Notes under the pieces: generated by a model
What the model was told of the DNA's origin: nothing
Database searches by the model: none
What the model saw: only the letters and a program-made list of their open reading frames with translations
Shown here: one piece after another, positions 9,531-18,260 of the stretch
Layout: every line of letters starts with the position of its first letter
Position numbering within the stretch: the first letter of the stretch is position 1
Origin: Spirochaetota bacterium
GTDB taxonomy: Bacteria; Spirochaetota; Spirochaetia; CADAEX01
Assembly: GCA_009786125.1 (NCBI GenBank)
Contig: WQTU01000133.1
Span: 1-48,422, forward strand
Direction of reading: 5' to 3'
Length of the DNA: 48,422 nucleotides
Position numbers and translations under genes: made by a program

Positions 9531-9600
9531 TTACCGACGAAGCGAGAACCGCAGACAAGCTGCCTGGCGGTCGCTTTGCGCGTGCTTTGCACGTAATACC
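9529..9600 (+). repeat. 72-bp dispersed repeat, copy 1
   Basis: It begins ATTTACCGACGAAGCGAGAA and ends GCACGTAATACC. The same unit occurs inverted at 40044-40117, differing by one substitution, one 2-base indel and one 1-base indel. The 3' part can fold as small hairpins (GCGCTTTGCGC-like, then CGTGC..GCACG). It is markedly more GC-rich than its surroundings, has no coding capacity of its own, and sits at the broken end of a pseudogene. Confidence 0.85.
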
Positions 9601-9638
9601 TTTTATTGAAAATGAAACAAAAGCAAGAGCAGTTTTTT

Positions 9639-9701
9639 AAACATACCAAATGGTCGGGGTTTTGCCAAAACATAGTGCTTTTCCCGATCTTTGGTATGTT
9701 T
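9639..9701. repeat. Long imperfect inverted repeat
   Basis: AAACATACCAAATGGTCGGG is matched about 23 bases later by CCCGATCTTTGGTATGTTT, with one mismatch and one bulge across ~19 pairs. It lies downstream of the minus-strand gene ending at 9729, but no T-run follows in that direction, so it is not a standard terminator. It may be the remains of a small mobile element. Confidence 0.6.
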
Positions 9702-9728
9702 AGGGCAAGGGCGTATGGTTTAGAGCTG

Positions 9729-10352
9729 TTAATTCCGAAAGCTGTCCGGTATGTTGGAAACAGTAACGTAGATTTCCTGCCTGTAGTCATTAAGCACCGG
9801 CGAATTAACTTTGGCTGAATAGATAAAGAAAATTCTGCTCTCCTCGAGCATTGCGGGGCTGAATCTTCCTCGGTTTCTTTGTCCTTCTTCCAGCAGAAAA
9901 AGAGCATGCCTTAGCAGAACTGTTTCTGCATTTCTGTTATCAAGCAACGCTGTTTTTTCCATTATTATTTTTCGTAAAGTCGAGCTTTGGTAATTGGAAA
10001 TATTCTTTAAAATAGCAAGAAAAGATTCTCTGGATGCATTAACAGATTCTTCATCATTAAAAAAATGGTCGAGCATAAGAAAAAGAATAAACTCGTTTTC
10101 ATGAACATTATTGCCTCGCTGATAATATATATTATCCAGTAAAAGCGAAAAATTTCTGTCGTCGCGCTTTGCAATATAGGGTATGGCTCTTATTCTTTCC
10201 CCGAAGTCTATGGTGTTAAGATAATCGACTACTATTGAATCGTTTCTGCTGATGGTGTTTGTAAGCCATTCAAATGGGCTTGCAATATCCTGCGCATATA
10301 TGTTCTGTATTAATGTGATAAAAACAAGCGCTGCAATAATTTTTTTAAACAT
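9729..10352 (-). CDS. Small secreted protein of unknown function
   Basis: 207 residues beginning with a clean signal peptide, KKIIAALVFITLIQNIYAQ, with a likely signal peptidase I cut after IYA. The mature part is alpha-helical, with several leucine-rich helices (NEFILFLMLDHFFNDEE, VLLRHALFLLEEGQ) and a more extended C-terminus (YRQEIYVTVSNI). It could be an alpha-solenoid, but no family is recognised. A promoter with a perfect -10 box lies immediately upstream, so the message may be leaderless. It faces away from the type II secretion operon; a link as a secreted substrate would be speculation. Confidence 0.65.
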   Translation of the reverse strand: MFKKIIAALVFITLIQNIYAQDIASPFEWLTNTISRNDSIVVDYLNTIDFGERIRAIPYIAKRDDRNFSLLLDNIYYQRGNNVHENEFILFLMLDHFFNDEESVNASRESFLAILKNISNYQSSTLRKIIMEKTALLDNRNAETVLLRHALFLLEEGQRNRGRFSPAMLEESRIFFIYSAKVNSPVLNDYRQEIYVTVSNIPDSFRN

Positions 10353-10358
10353 TGCTCT

Positions 10359-10387
10359 ATTATATAAATGCTTATTGTTCTCGTAAA
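10359..10387 (-). promoter_or_regulatory. Promoter of the small secreted-protein gene, probably leaderless
   Basis: On the minus strand: TTTACG, a 17-base spacer, TATAAT, then six bases to the ATG. Transcription from this -10 would begin essentially at the A of the start codon. No Shine-Dalgarno sequence is visible. From here to 10800, the stretch before the prepilin peptidase start, I see only AT-rich sequence with short A/T runs and a weak TTTTCC/GGAAAA inverted repeat near 10500. That stretch presumably holds the promoter of the secretion operon. Confidence 0.5.
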
Positions 10388-10800
10388 GTAAAAATGTACA
10401 GAAAAAAGCAAGTTATGATTTTAAGGTTGGGAAATTGGAAGTACCTTTAATTTGGCAGCAGTACAGCGCTTGTATCGAGATTGATGGCTTGCGTTTTCCT
10501 GCGAGGATTACCGGAAAACACTTTTTTAGGAAGTAGTCATAAGAGCTCTGTTGTTTACCTCCTCGCCAAAGAAAAAAAATGAAAAAAATTAATAATTTTT
10601 CAAAAAAATTGAATCAAAATACAGAATTTGCCTGTTTCTGTTAAATAATAAGCATTGAAATTGTTTAATTTTTTTAAAATAAATATTTGATTGATAAACA
10701 TACCTTTTCGTATGGTAATAATAATATTTTTAATTCTTTATTTTGCATTTTTTGCTATAGTTTTTTTGTTTGTATATCAGTTATAAAAATGGTGAGGCAG

Positions 10801-11259
10801 ATGGAGTTTGTTGATAAAATTGCAGGCGTGCAAAGTGCGGCTATAATAATTATTTCTGTTGTTATTAGTATCATAGATATAAAAACTTATCGTATTCCGG
10901 ATCTATTAGTAGCAGTCTTATTTTTCTTTTTAGTGGTTTTTGATTTTCTTAATGGGTATAGTTTTGTATTACATGGTTTGTTGTCGGGCGCAGTAGTTTT
11001 TGCAATGTTCTTTGCTGTTTTTTATTTTGTTGGCAGTATGGGTTTTGGGGATGTGAAATTTGCAGCAGTACTTTCTTATGGATTGGGGTTTATGGGCATA
11101 TATATTGCAATGCTTTTTGCTACTGTAAGCGGTTTGCTTTTATTTCTTGCTGGAAAATATTTGTGGGGATGGAACAGGGGGACAAAGCTTCCATTTGCGC
11201 CTTTTTTATCCGGCGGTGCAATTTTCTCAATAGTGATAAGGCGGTTGTGTAGTTTATGA
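10801..11259 (+). CDS. gspO: Type IV prepilin peptidase (A24), peptidase domain only
   Basis: Cleaves the short leader of prepilins and pseudopilins on the cytoplasmic side of the membrane. The two catalytic aspartates are in SIIDIKTYRIPD and in the GxGD motif MGFGDVKF; the family motif LPFAPFLSGG follows. About six membrane helices are predicted. The N-terminal Cys-containing methyltransferase domain of PilD/GspO is absent, so it is a compact peptidase of about 152 residues. The ORF track starts at a TTG (10687), adding a poorly conserved hydrophobic stretch; I prefer the ATG at 10801 behind GGTGAGG, with the ATG at 10789 as alternative. Overlaps gspD by four bases and opens the type II secretion operon. 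Confidence 0.85.
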   Translation: MEFVDKIAGVQSAAIIIISVVISIIDIKTYRIPDLLVAVLFFFLVVFDFLNGYSFVLHGLLSGAVVFAMFFAVFYFVGSMGFGDVKFAAVLSYGLGFMGIYIAMLFATVSGLLLFLAGKYLWGWNRGTKLPFAPFLSGGAIFSIVIRRLCSL

Positions 11260-13433
11260 AAAAGTATTTGTTTAAAATCGCTGTCTTTGTATTTATTATA
11301 GTTGCGGCATCGCCGTTGCACGCACAGAGAATTAGCGCGATTGATTTTCGTAATCAGAGGATAACTGATATTTTGATGGCTCTTGCGGAAATGGGCGGCC
11401 GCTCGGTAATTGTGGATGATACTGTAACAGGAACAGCCACTTTTTATTTTAGCGACATGGAATTTGAAGAGGCGTTATCTCAATTTCTTGAAGCTTGTTA
11501 TCTGTTTTACAGGAAAATAGATAATAATTATTATGTCTCAAGGATTTTTGTAGATTATAGTATTGATACAGAGATCTTAAATGTATTTGCCGAAGATGCA
11601 AATATTGAGGCAATAGTAAGAGAGCTTTCAAGGATTACCAACACTACTATTATATACGATGCTTTGCCAAGAGATACTATTTCAATCCGTTCTTTGGATA
11701 CTTCTATTCCTGATATTCTCGATATTCTCATAAGAAGGTATCCTGATTTTTCTATTGAATATATAAACAACAGTTATTATATGAGAAGAGCTGCCGGCGT
11801 TGGCGCTGCTTCAAGCAGCAGACTTGCAGGCAATGCTATTACCCGCAGAGGTGATTTGTACTCCATGAATATCCCGCGCGGCGCTTTTTCTGCGATTCTT
11901 GCATTGTTGTTTAGAACAGCAGGCAAGGAATATTCAATGCTGCAGCGGGTCGATAGCAATATTGAGAATCTCTATTTTACAGATAAAACATTTGAGGAGC
12001 TGCTTCGTCTGGTTCTGGAGCAGGGGAATTGTGATTATGCAAAAATCGGTTCAATCTATTATATATTTGAGATTCAGCGCAGAGATGTTCTTAAAAAGCT
12101 CAAAGATACTATTGTTGTGCAGATGCAGAATATTTCGGTTATGGATGTAGGAGCTTTGCTTCCAAATGAATTGGGCGCTTCTTCTTTTATAAAATATAAT
12201 GCAAATACCAACAGCATATATCTTACAGGAAGCCAAGAGGAGATAAATCCTATTTTGGATTTTCTGGCTCTTATAGATGTAGCAGTAGAGGGCAGGTATT
12301 ATAACAGATTTGAAATTAAACATCTTAATGTAAAGGATTTTATAGCTCTTCTTCCAAGAGAACTTGCATCGAGTTCGCCTGTGATTATTCCTAACTCAAA
12401 TGCATTTATAGCTTTGATTAGTGATGAGCTGAAACTTCGGATGAAAGATTATATCAGGCTGGTAGATAAGCGGCCGCACGGCTTTCCTGTGTATTTACGT
12501 TATATTAAAAGCGAGGAGCTGCTTAGATTTTTGCCTCCATCTGTTTCCAGAGAGGAAGTAGTTGTAAGTGCAGATCCTACGCTTATCTTTTTTACAGGCG
12601 CGAAAGAGAAAAAGCAATACTTTCTTGATGATTTAAAACTAATTGACAAACCAAAGCCGCAGATACGTTACCAGCTTTTGATAATACAGTATCAAAAGAG
12701 CGATAGTCTTACATTGGGAAATAAATCAAGCTTTGGGCAGTCTGATCTTGATCCGCAAAGAACTTTGTCCGGCGCTTTTTCGAATCTGCTAAATATAAAT
12801 TTTGATATTGTCTACAAATTTGGGTATCAGCTTGCGCTCCAGTTAAATATGCAAATAGGAGAGAATAAGGCAAGAGTTCTTGCTGATACAACCCTGAACG
12901 GGATATCGGGTCAGGATATAAGATTTGAAAACAAAAACACTTTTAGATACAGGGATGTTGCTCTTGATCCTGAAACCGGAAGACCGTTATATACTGGAAT
13001 TACGAGGGAGATTACATCTGGTTTGTTTCTTAATATCAATGGCTGGGTGTCTGGAGATGGCATGATTACTATGACTGTGCGGGCAGATATCTCCAAACAG
13101 GCTGATAATGGTCAGGTTACTACTACTGCAATGAATCCTCCGCCTACATCTGAGCGGGTTGTAAATACACAGGTTAGAACAAAATCAGGAACGCCTATAA
13201 TTATTGGGGGGCTTTTGCAGGTGGAAAAAACAGAAGCCCATTACAATTTTCCTGTATTGGGCTCTGTTCCTCTTCTTGGCAGGCTATTTCGCAATACAAC
13301 TATTTCTGAAGAAACTACAGAAATGGTTATATATATTGTTCCTTTTATTCAGCGCAGTACGGATAGTTTTTTTGACTTTGAAAAAAGGAACGAGGAATAT
13401 TTTAACCGGTATATATTGCGAAGGACTTCGTAA
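11256..13433 (+). CDS. gspD: Type II secretion secretin
   Basis: Forms the outer-membrane gated channel of the type II system. The N-terminus is a signal peptide (KKYLFKIAVFVFIIVAASPL then HAQ). An STN/N0-like domain follows (ISAIDFRNQRITDILMALAE), then repeated N1-N3-type modules, for example near residue 360 (YNRFEIKHLNVKDFIALLP). The C-terminal secretin barrel shows the signature GTPIIIGGLLQVEK followed by VPLLGRLFRNT. At 725 residues it is of normal size. Its ATG overlaps the prepilin peptidase stop (ATGA) and gspE begins 12 bases after its stop. Confidence 0.95.
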   Translation: MKKYLFKIAVFVFIIVAASPLHAQRISAIDFRNQRITDILMALAEMGGRSVIVDDTVTGTATFYFSDMEFEEALSQFLEACYLFYRKIDNNYYVSRIFVDYSIDTEILNVFAEDANIEAIVRELSRITNTTIIYDALPRDTISIRSLDTSIPDILDILIRRYPDFSIEYINNSYYMRRAAGVGAASSSRLAGNAITRRGDLYSMNIPRGAFSAILALLFRTAGKEYSMLQRVDSNIENLYFTDKTFEELLRLVLEQGNCDYAKIGSIYYIFEIQRRDVLKKLKDTIVVQMQNISVMDVGALLPNELGASSFIKYNANTNSIYLTGSQEEINPILDFLALIDVAVEGRYYNRFEIKHLNVKDFIALLPRELASSSPVIIPNSNAFIALISDELKLRMKDYIRLVDKRPHGFPVYLRYIKSEELLRFLPPSVSREEVVVSADPTLIFFTGAKEKKQYFLDDLKLIDKPKPQIRYQLLIIQYQKSDSLTLGNKSSFGQSDLDPQRTLSGAFSNLLNINFDIVYKFGYQLALQLNMQIGENKARVLADTTLNGISGQDIRFENKNTFRYRDVALDPETGRPLYTGITREITSGLFLNINGWVSGDGMITMTVRADISKQADNGQVTTTAMNPPPTSERVVNTQVRTKSGTPIIIGGLLQVEKTEAHYNFPVLGSVPLLGRLFRNTTISEETTEMVIYIVPFIQRSTDSFFDFEKRNEEYFNRYILRRTS

Positions 13434-13445
13434 AAAGGTTTTATA

Positions 13446-15002
13446 GTGGCAAAGCCGTTTGTATCTTTGAAGGAAAATATTTTTAGTCTTGATGAAACTA
13501 CTCAGCCTGCGCTTCTTCGCGACCCGCATTCGCGTGTCGCTGCGCCGAGCGCAACATCCATACCCACAGGTGGCACTTTGTTGCAGTACCCCAGAGAGTT
13601 TATGAGTTACATGGGGGTAGTAAAAATATCTGAAGATGAAAATCAGGTCTCTGTTGCCATTGTGGAAGGAAGCAGCCAGAGTGTTTATGACTATATGGAG
13701 GGATTTCATCTTCCGAAAAAAACTAAATTTTACAATGTAAGCAAGTCTGAGTTCGCAGCATTTATCGGTAACACAACGAATGTTGTAGCAAAAGAAACAA
13801 ATAAAACAAAAAATGCAGACCAGTTTGTTCTTGATGATATAACGCACGATGCGCCGATTGTGAATATTATTAATTCTATTTGCATTGAAGCAATTCGTTT
13901 GAATGCATCTGACATTCATATTGAGTGTCAAAGCAACTATATGAGAATCAGATACAGAATAGACGGCATACTTAAAACAGTAAAGAAAATGGATATAGAT
14001 CTTTTTTATTCAATATCAAACAGAATAAAAATAATGGCGAATATGAATACAATGGAGCAGCGGCTGCCGCAGGATGGGCGGCTTACTGTGTCTGTCGAAG
14101 AAATTACTGTTGACCTGCGCGTTTCTACGGTTCCCACAACAAGAGGGGAGTCGATAGTGCTAAGGCTTTTTAATAAATCTACAGAGATATTGTCTTTGGC
14201 TGAGATTGGATTTTGCAAAAGCGATCTTGAAAAAATAAAAGAATATGCAAAATACCCGCATGGTCTTATCTTGCTTACAGGTCCTACTGGCAGCGGGAAA
14301 TCAACAACTCTTCATGCTCTTATAGGAACTATGCGCTCCGATGAATTAAAAATAATTACTATTGAAGATCCTGTTGAGCAAATAATACCTGGCGTGAATC
14401 AGGTGCAGATAAACGAGGAGATTAATCTCACTTTTGACGGAATGCTGCGAAGAGTTTTAAGGCAGGACCCTAATGTAATAATGGTTGGAGAAATAAGGGA
14501 TACTGTTACTGCAGAGCTTGCGCTGCGATCATCATTAACCGGGCATTTAATACTTTCCACACTTCATACGAACGACAGCATCTCTGTCATAGGCAGGCTG
14601 TGCGATATGGGTTTGGAGCCGTATCTTATAGCAGCGGTGTTGCGCTGTTCTGTTGCCCAGCGGCTTGTTAGAAAGCTCTGCAAGGAATGTATAAAATCTT
14701 ATAAGGCTGATAAAAAAATTAAGCAATTGTATCTGAAATATAATATTAAAAGCGATGTTGTGTTTACAGCAAAAGGCTGTGCAATGTGTAATTACACGGG
14801 GTATAAAGGAAGAACTATAGTTGCTGAAATATTTACGAATGATGCAGAAGTGGAAAAAATGATCGCTTTGCAAAAACCCGCATCGGAAATTAAAAGCTAT
14901 GCAATTAAAAGTGGTATGCAGCCTATTGCCCGCGATGCTCTGCAAAAAATTGCAGAAGGCATTACCTCTTTCGAGGAAGTTGAGCGGGAGGTGTTATTCT
15001 AA
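13446..15002 (+). CDS. gspE: Type II secretion assembly ATPase, with a repeat-derived peptide near the N-terminus
   Basis: Cytoplasmic hexameric ATPase that drives pseudopilus assembly. Walker A is GPTGSGKST (residues 279-287), then the Asp box and Walker B-type run RQDPNVIMVGEIRD, the His box LILSTLHTND, and two CxxC pairs (CKEC, CAMC) for the zinc-binding domain. The start is GTG with an AAGG box seven bases upstream. Residues ~24-43 (LRDPHSRVAAPSATS and onward) are encoded by a GC-rich palindromic repeat that is also present at 36.7 kb; the frame is kept, so this is an in-frame insertion. The gene overlaps gspF by one base (TAATG). Confidence 0.95.
   Translation: MAKPFVSLKENIFSLDETTQPALLRDPHSRVAAPSATSIPTGGTLLQYPREFMSYMGVVKISEDENQVSVAIVEGSSQSVYDYMEGFHLPKKTKFYNVSKSEFAAFIGNTTNVVAKETNKTKNADQFVLDDITHDAPIVNIINSICIEAIRLNASDIHIECQSNYMRIRYRIDGILKTVKKMDIDLFYSISNRIKIMANMNTMEQRLPQDGRLTVSVEEITVDLRVSTVPTTRGESIVLRLFNKSTEILSLAEIGFCKSDLEKIKEYAKYPHGLILLTGPTGSGKSTTLHALIGTMRSDELKIITIEDPVEQIIPGVNQVQINEEINLTFDGMLRRVLRQDPNVIMVGEIRDTVTAELALRSSLTGHLILSTLHTNDSISVIGRLCDMGLEPYLIAAVLRCSVAQRLVRKLCKECIKSYKADKKIKQLYLKYNIKSDVVFTAKGCAMCNYTGYKGRTIVAEIFTNDAEVEKMIALQKPASEIKSYAIKSGMQPIARDALQKIAEGITSFEEVEREVLF
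13515..13572 (+). repeat. Repeat family B, copy inside gspE
   Basis: Shares TTCGCGAC, TGTCGCT, CCGAGCGC and CATCCAT in the same order with the reverse complement of 36727-36784. It is far more GC-rich than the flanking gspE sequence. It contributes about 20 codons without a stop or frameshift. Confidence 0.65.
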
Positions 15003-16204
15003 TGCCTTTATATAAATGTATTGTTACAAATGGCGCAGGGAGAAAGAGCGAAATTATAAAAGAAGTTTCAGGTGAGAATGAACTTATCTCTTCTTTTGGC
15101 AAACTTGACGGTTTTTTGCTCTCTTTTAATGAAATCAACAAAAAAGAAGTTTATAAAGCCAAAAAACATTTTAACCATGATACTATCAGCGCTTTTACAG
15201 ATATAATGGCATCTCTGCTTAATGCAGGCTTGAATTTACAAAATTCTTTAGAGTTATGCGCAGTAATAACAGATAATGCCAAGGTAAAAAAGCTGTGTGC
15301 AAGTCTCGCGGAAGGAATGAAGCGCGGCGATTCTTTTAATTCTCTTTTAAAAATATATTCATCTTCTTTTTCGCCGCTTTACCAGGCTCTTGTAAGGCTG
15401 GGAGAACAAACAGGTTCTGTCGGAAAAGTTTTTGAGCGTATGAGCAGTTATCTGCAATCTAGCAAGGCGATCAGGGATAAAATTATAAATGCGCTTATGT
15501 ATCCGGCGATTGTATTGTTTGTGGCAATTATAGGCTGCTTTGCAATTGTTCTGTATATACTTCCGAAAATGACAGATATTTTTTTAGTATTTAATTCAGG
15601 CGCGAATAATAATATTGGTATTGAGATAGAGAGAATATATAACTCTTTATGGATATTTTTTGGCCTTTTTATAATGTTTTTGTCAGGCATAGCTGCAGCA
15701 ATTATTTTATACAAAGCCAGCGAGAGATTTGCTTCGTTATTCGATAATTTTATTTTAAAAATTCCGCTTATAGGAACTTTTATCTCTTACATTCAGACAC
15801 TTAACTTTGCTTTTGCAATGGAAATGCTTACAGCAGCCGGAATCAATGTAAGTAAAGCCCTATCTGAGTCTGTAATAGTTGTGAGCAACAGATCATTTAA
15901 AAAATCAATAATTGCTATAAATGAAGATTTAAAACGTGGCGAGGCGATGTCCGATGCTTTTCTTAAGTGCAAAGAGTTTCCGAGTTATGTAGGCACCTGG
16001 ATAGCAGTAGGGGAGCGCACAGGAAAAGTTTCGCATATCTTTGAGCAAATAAGAAAATATTTTCAAAATACAATAAATAACTCTACGCAAAAAATGATGA
16101 ACATGATTGAACCGATATTGATTTTGCTGATAGGAGTTGTTGTATTTATTCTGGTTATACAGTTTGTTTTACCTGTATTCGCATTATATGGGAAGGTGTT
16201 ATGA
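15002..16204 (+). CDS. gspF: Type II secretion inner-membrane platform protein
   Basis: Polytopic platform protein that couples the GspE ATPase to pseudopilin assembly. It has two homologous T2SSF domains: the first around residues 60-185 (FTDIMASLLNAGLNLQNSLE, then VRLGEQTGSVGKVFERM), the second around 265-395 (FAMEMLTAAGINVSKAL, then IAVGERTGKVSHIFEQI). Three strongly hydrophobic helices lie near 168, 215 and 375. The length of 400 residues is typical. It overlaps gspE by one base and gspG by four bases, so translation is coupled throughout. Confidence 0.95.
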   Translation: MPLYKCIVTNGAGRKSEIIKEVSGENELISSFGKLDGFLLSFNEINKKEVYKAKKHFNHDTISAFTDIMASLLNAGLNLQNSLELCAVITDNAKVKKLCASLAEGMKRGDSFNSLLKIYSSSFSPLYQALVRLGEQTGSVGKVFERMSSYLQSSKAIRDKIINALMYPAIVLFVAIIGCFAIVLYILPKMTDIFLVFNSGANNNIGIEIERIYNSLWIFFGLFIMFLSGIAAAIILYKASERFASLFDNFILKIPLIGTFISYIQTLNFAFAMEMLTAAGINVSKALSESVIVVSNRSFKKSIIAINEDLKRGEAMSDAFLKCKEFPSYVGTWIAVGERTGKVSHIFEQIRKYFQNTINNSTQKMMNMIEPILILLIGVVVFILVIQFVLPVFALYGKVL

Positions 16205-16641
16205 AAAAGATTAATTTACGTTCAGATGATGGCTGGACATTTATGGAAACATTGATTGTCATAGCTATTATTCTTGTTTTGACCTCTTCTGTTGGTTTTG
16301 TTGCAATACAAAATCTTGACAGGGCAAAGGTCGCAACAGCAAGAAGCCAGATAAGCGCATTTTCTGTGGCTCTTGAGTCATATTATATTGACAATGGCCG
16401 TTATCCGACTATGGAGCAGGGGCTTTCGGCTTTGTGGCAAAAGCCTACAGTAGAGCCTGTGAGTCCTTTGTGGAATGGACCTTATCTGCTGAGACCTGTT
16501 CCAAAAGATCCTTGGGGAAATGATTATGAGTATAGGGTACCCGGGCAGCATGGGCTTCCTTATTCCATACGTTCGTTTGGCCGTGATGGCAGAGAAGGCG
16601 GGGAGGGGAAAGATGCGGATATTACATCGTGGGAAAACTGA
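16201..16641 (+). CDS. gspG: Major pseudopilin
   Basis: Main subunit of the periplasmic pseudopilus. The class III leader ends in SDDG, cleaved before WTFMETLIVIAIILVL; Glu5 of the mature protein is present, although Trp replaces the usual Phe at position 1. The GspG signature YYIDNGRYPTMEQGL and the C-terminal PWGNDYEYRVPG and SFGRDGREGG loops (calcium-site region) follow. 146 residues is normal. The gene downstream starts within its last 29 bases behind a strong GGGGAGGGGAA box. Confidence 0.95.
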   Translation: MKKINLRSDDGWTFMETLIVIAIILVLTSSVGFVAIQNLDRAKVATARSQISAFSVALESYYIDNGRYPTMEQGLSALWQKPTVEPVSPLWNGPYLLRPVPKDPWGNDYEYRVPGQHGLPYSIRSFGRDGREGGEGKDADITSWEN

Positions 16642-16867
16642 TAATGCGGCGCAGCGGCGTGAGTGTTGTCATACTTCGCCATCTAGCAGCGAAGAGGGAT
16701 TTGTGCTGCTTCGCGGGTTGATTACCATGTTTATTATAATGTTTTGCTTAGCCGGAATACTCTTTTCATTATCAACTGTTTCCCGCAGAAGTTCTGTTTT
16801 TAAGGAAGAAGTTCACAGAGAAATTATTCAAAGAAATGAAGATACGAGGAACTTTTTAAACAAATAA
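16613..16867 (+). CDS. Small pseudopilin-like protein (GspH/I position)
   Basis: The track places the start at 16520 inside gspG, but the ATG at 16613 sits two bases after GGGGAGGGGAA and gives 84 residues. A long leader (~26 residues) ends in SSSEEG, then FVLLRGLITMFIIMFCLAGI, a type III signal and N-terminal helix. Mature position 5 is Arg rather than Glu. The globular part is very short (about 35 residues), unlike a normal GspH or GspI at 120-170. It may be truncated or a minimal minor pseudopilin. The leader segment encoded at 16640-16690 is GC-rich and shows weak similarity to repeat family B, which may explain its length. Confidence 0.65.
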   Translation: MRILHRGKTDNAAQRRECCHTSPSSSEEGFVLLRGLITMFIIMFCLAGILFSLSTVSRRSSVFKEEVHREIIQRNEDTRNFLNK

Positions 16868-16869
16868 AT

Positions 16870-17340
16870 ATGAAAAAAGCTTTTATAAATCTGCATCTAA
16901 AAAAGCATCTGCGAACAAAAGCTTCTCGCTGGAATAATAGCAGTGCTGGATTTACAATGATGGAATCCATGGTTGCTATTGCAATTACTGCAATTATGGC
17001 AGGAGTCATTTTTACGATAATTTCCACCTCTTTCAAAGGGGCGAATAATACGATGAGCTCAATAGAGAGCGCTTATGAATTGCTATTTGTTGACAGGCTG
17101 ATCAGGGAAAAGGCAGAAACCCTCTATGTCCCCTATTGGGCATCAATGGAAATAGCGGCTGACAATTTCTCTGATCAGCTTTGGACTTCCAGTATTGCAA
17201 AATATATAGAATCAGTAAAGCTAATTTACAACTCTGAAAGAATAATCAGAGGCATCGAAGTAAAATATTTAATAAACAATAATAGTTATACAACTCTGGC
17301 TCTTTTTTCTAATAGACCATTACTTGGGGATAGATGGTGA
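16870..17340 (+). CDS. Minor pseudopilin, GspJ-like
   Basis: 156 residues. A long basic leader ends in NNSSAG, followed by the hydrophobic helix FTMMESMVAIAITAIMAGVI with Glu5 present. The globular part (YELLFVDRLIREKAETLYVP, then a C-terminal beta region ending NRPLLGDRW) and its place just before the GspK-like gene suggest GspJ, though GspI cannot be excluded. It begins two bases after the upstream pseudopilin stop and overlaps the next gene by seven bases (ATGGTGA). The product would sit in the tip complex of the pseudopilus. Confidence 0.75.
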   Translation: MKKAFINLHLKKHLRTKASRWNNSSAGFTMMESMVAIAITAIMAGVIFTIISTSFKGANNTMSSIESAYELLFVDRLIREKAETLYVPYWASMEIAADNFSDQLWTSSIAKYIESVKLIYNSERIIRGIEVKYLINNNSYTTLALFSNRPLLGDRW

Positions 17341-18260
17341 ACAAAAAAGATTCTGGCTGGATTAGTGTAGCTTCTATATTATTTCTCTTTTTTATAACAG
17401 CCATGGTGTCCGGGCTTGCATTGATATTTACTACAAGCAACATCTATTTTAGAAAAAATCAAAATGATTACAAAATAAAAAAAGAAGCAGATATTTTGCT
17501 CAATAGAATTTTGTATGATATCCAATACTTAAAAGAAGAAAGCTTTGACAGCCCGGAAAACAGTTATATCATTAGTTTTATAAATAAATATCGCAAGTGG
17601 AATTTAACTTTGGAAGATGTTTCCAGCGGACTTCATCTTGATTTTTTGCCGGACAGCGATTTGAGAGATCCGCTTTTTAGTCAATATGTGTTTATAAATA
17701 ATCAGTCAACTGCTTTTATTAATTACAGGAATCAGCATGGGCTTTCAAGCAGTGTTAATGATTGGAGACCCTATGTAACAGAGGCTGCAATTTCTTCGTG
17801 CGTTACTTTTGGTTGGCTGCACCGCAGCCATGATTCTTCTTTTGCGTTTAAAGAGATAAGCAGGAATTTTAGCACAGCAGATCAGGATAAACTTTTTCCG
17901 ATTGTTAACAGTTTTCCTTTAATCAATATAAATTATGTTAAGCCCGAGATAATAGAACTTTTTATTCTGCGCCCTTCGTTTGAAATTAAAGATGCAAGAG
18001 AAAAGTATAAAAGGCTAAAAACAAGACTTGAACAGCGCCCGCTTGATGATCTTGACATTATGGAGATACTGGGAGTTCCTTTGGCAAATAGAATTTTTAA
18101 TTATATAGGAGGCAAAACTGCTTTCTGGAAAATAACTTTTGATGCCGAAGAAAAATATATTGTTCAGGCAATAGTTGCAGCAGTACCTAATGAAAAACAT
18201 AATCCAAGAACTGTTGAAAAATATGTGCTGCTTGACAGGAGATTTTTGAATGTCAGATGA
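17334..18260 (+). CDS. gspK: Minor pseudopilin, GspK-like
   Basis: 308 residues, the large minor pseudopilin that caps the tip. The leader ends in KKDSG, then WISVASILFLFFITAMVSGL; position 5 is Ala, and absence of Glu5 is a recognised trait of GspK. The inserted helical domain expected of GspK is visible as LININYVKPEIIELFIL and LEQRPLDDLDIMEILGVP. The C-terminus folds back to a beta region (WKITFDAEEKYIVQAIVAAV). It overlaps the GspJ-like gene by seven bases and the GspL-like gene by 11 bases. Confidence 0.8.
   Translation: MVNKKDSGWISVASILFLFFITAMVSGLALIFTTSNIYFRKNQNDYKIKKEADILLNRILYDIQYLKEESFDSPENSYIISFINKYRKWNLTLEDVSSGLHLDFLPDSDLRDPLFSQYVFINNQSTAFINYRNQHGLSSSVNDWRPYVTEAAISSCVTFGWLHRSHDSSFAFKEISRNFSTADQDKLFPIVNSFPLININYVKPEIIELFILRPSFEIKDAREKYKRLKTRLEQRPLDDLDIMEILGVPLANRIFNYIGGKTAFWKITFDAEEKYIVQAIVAAVPNEKHNPRTVEKYVLLDRRFLNVR

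Noticed and set aside
9639-9701. Long hairpin as terminator of the small secreted-protein gene
   Set aside because: On the minus strand the stem is followed by A residues rather than a T-run.
9455-9907. Overlapping ORFs of 61, 126 and 70 residues near the repeat
   Set aside because: They run across the pseudogene, the 72-bp repeat and the real minus-strand gene, with no ribosome sites and no coherent domains; they are by-products of GC-rich repeat DNA.
13570-13583. TGGCAC..TTGCA inside gspE as a sigma-54 promoter
   Set aside because: The spacer is one base short and the site is well inside a coding region.
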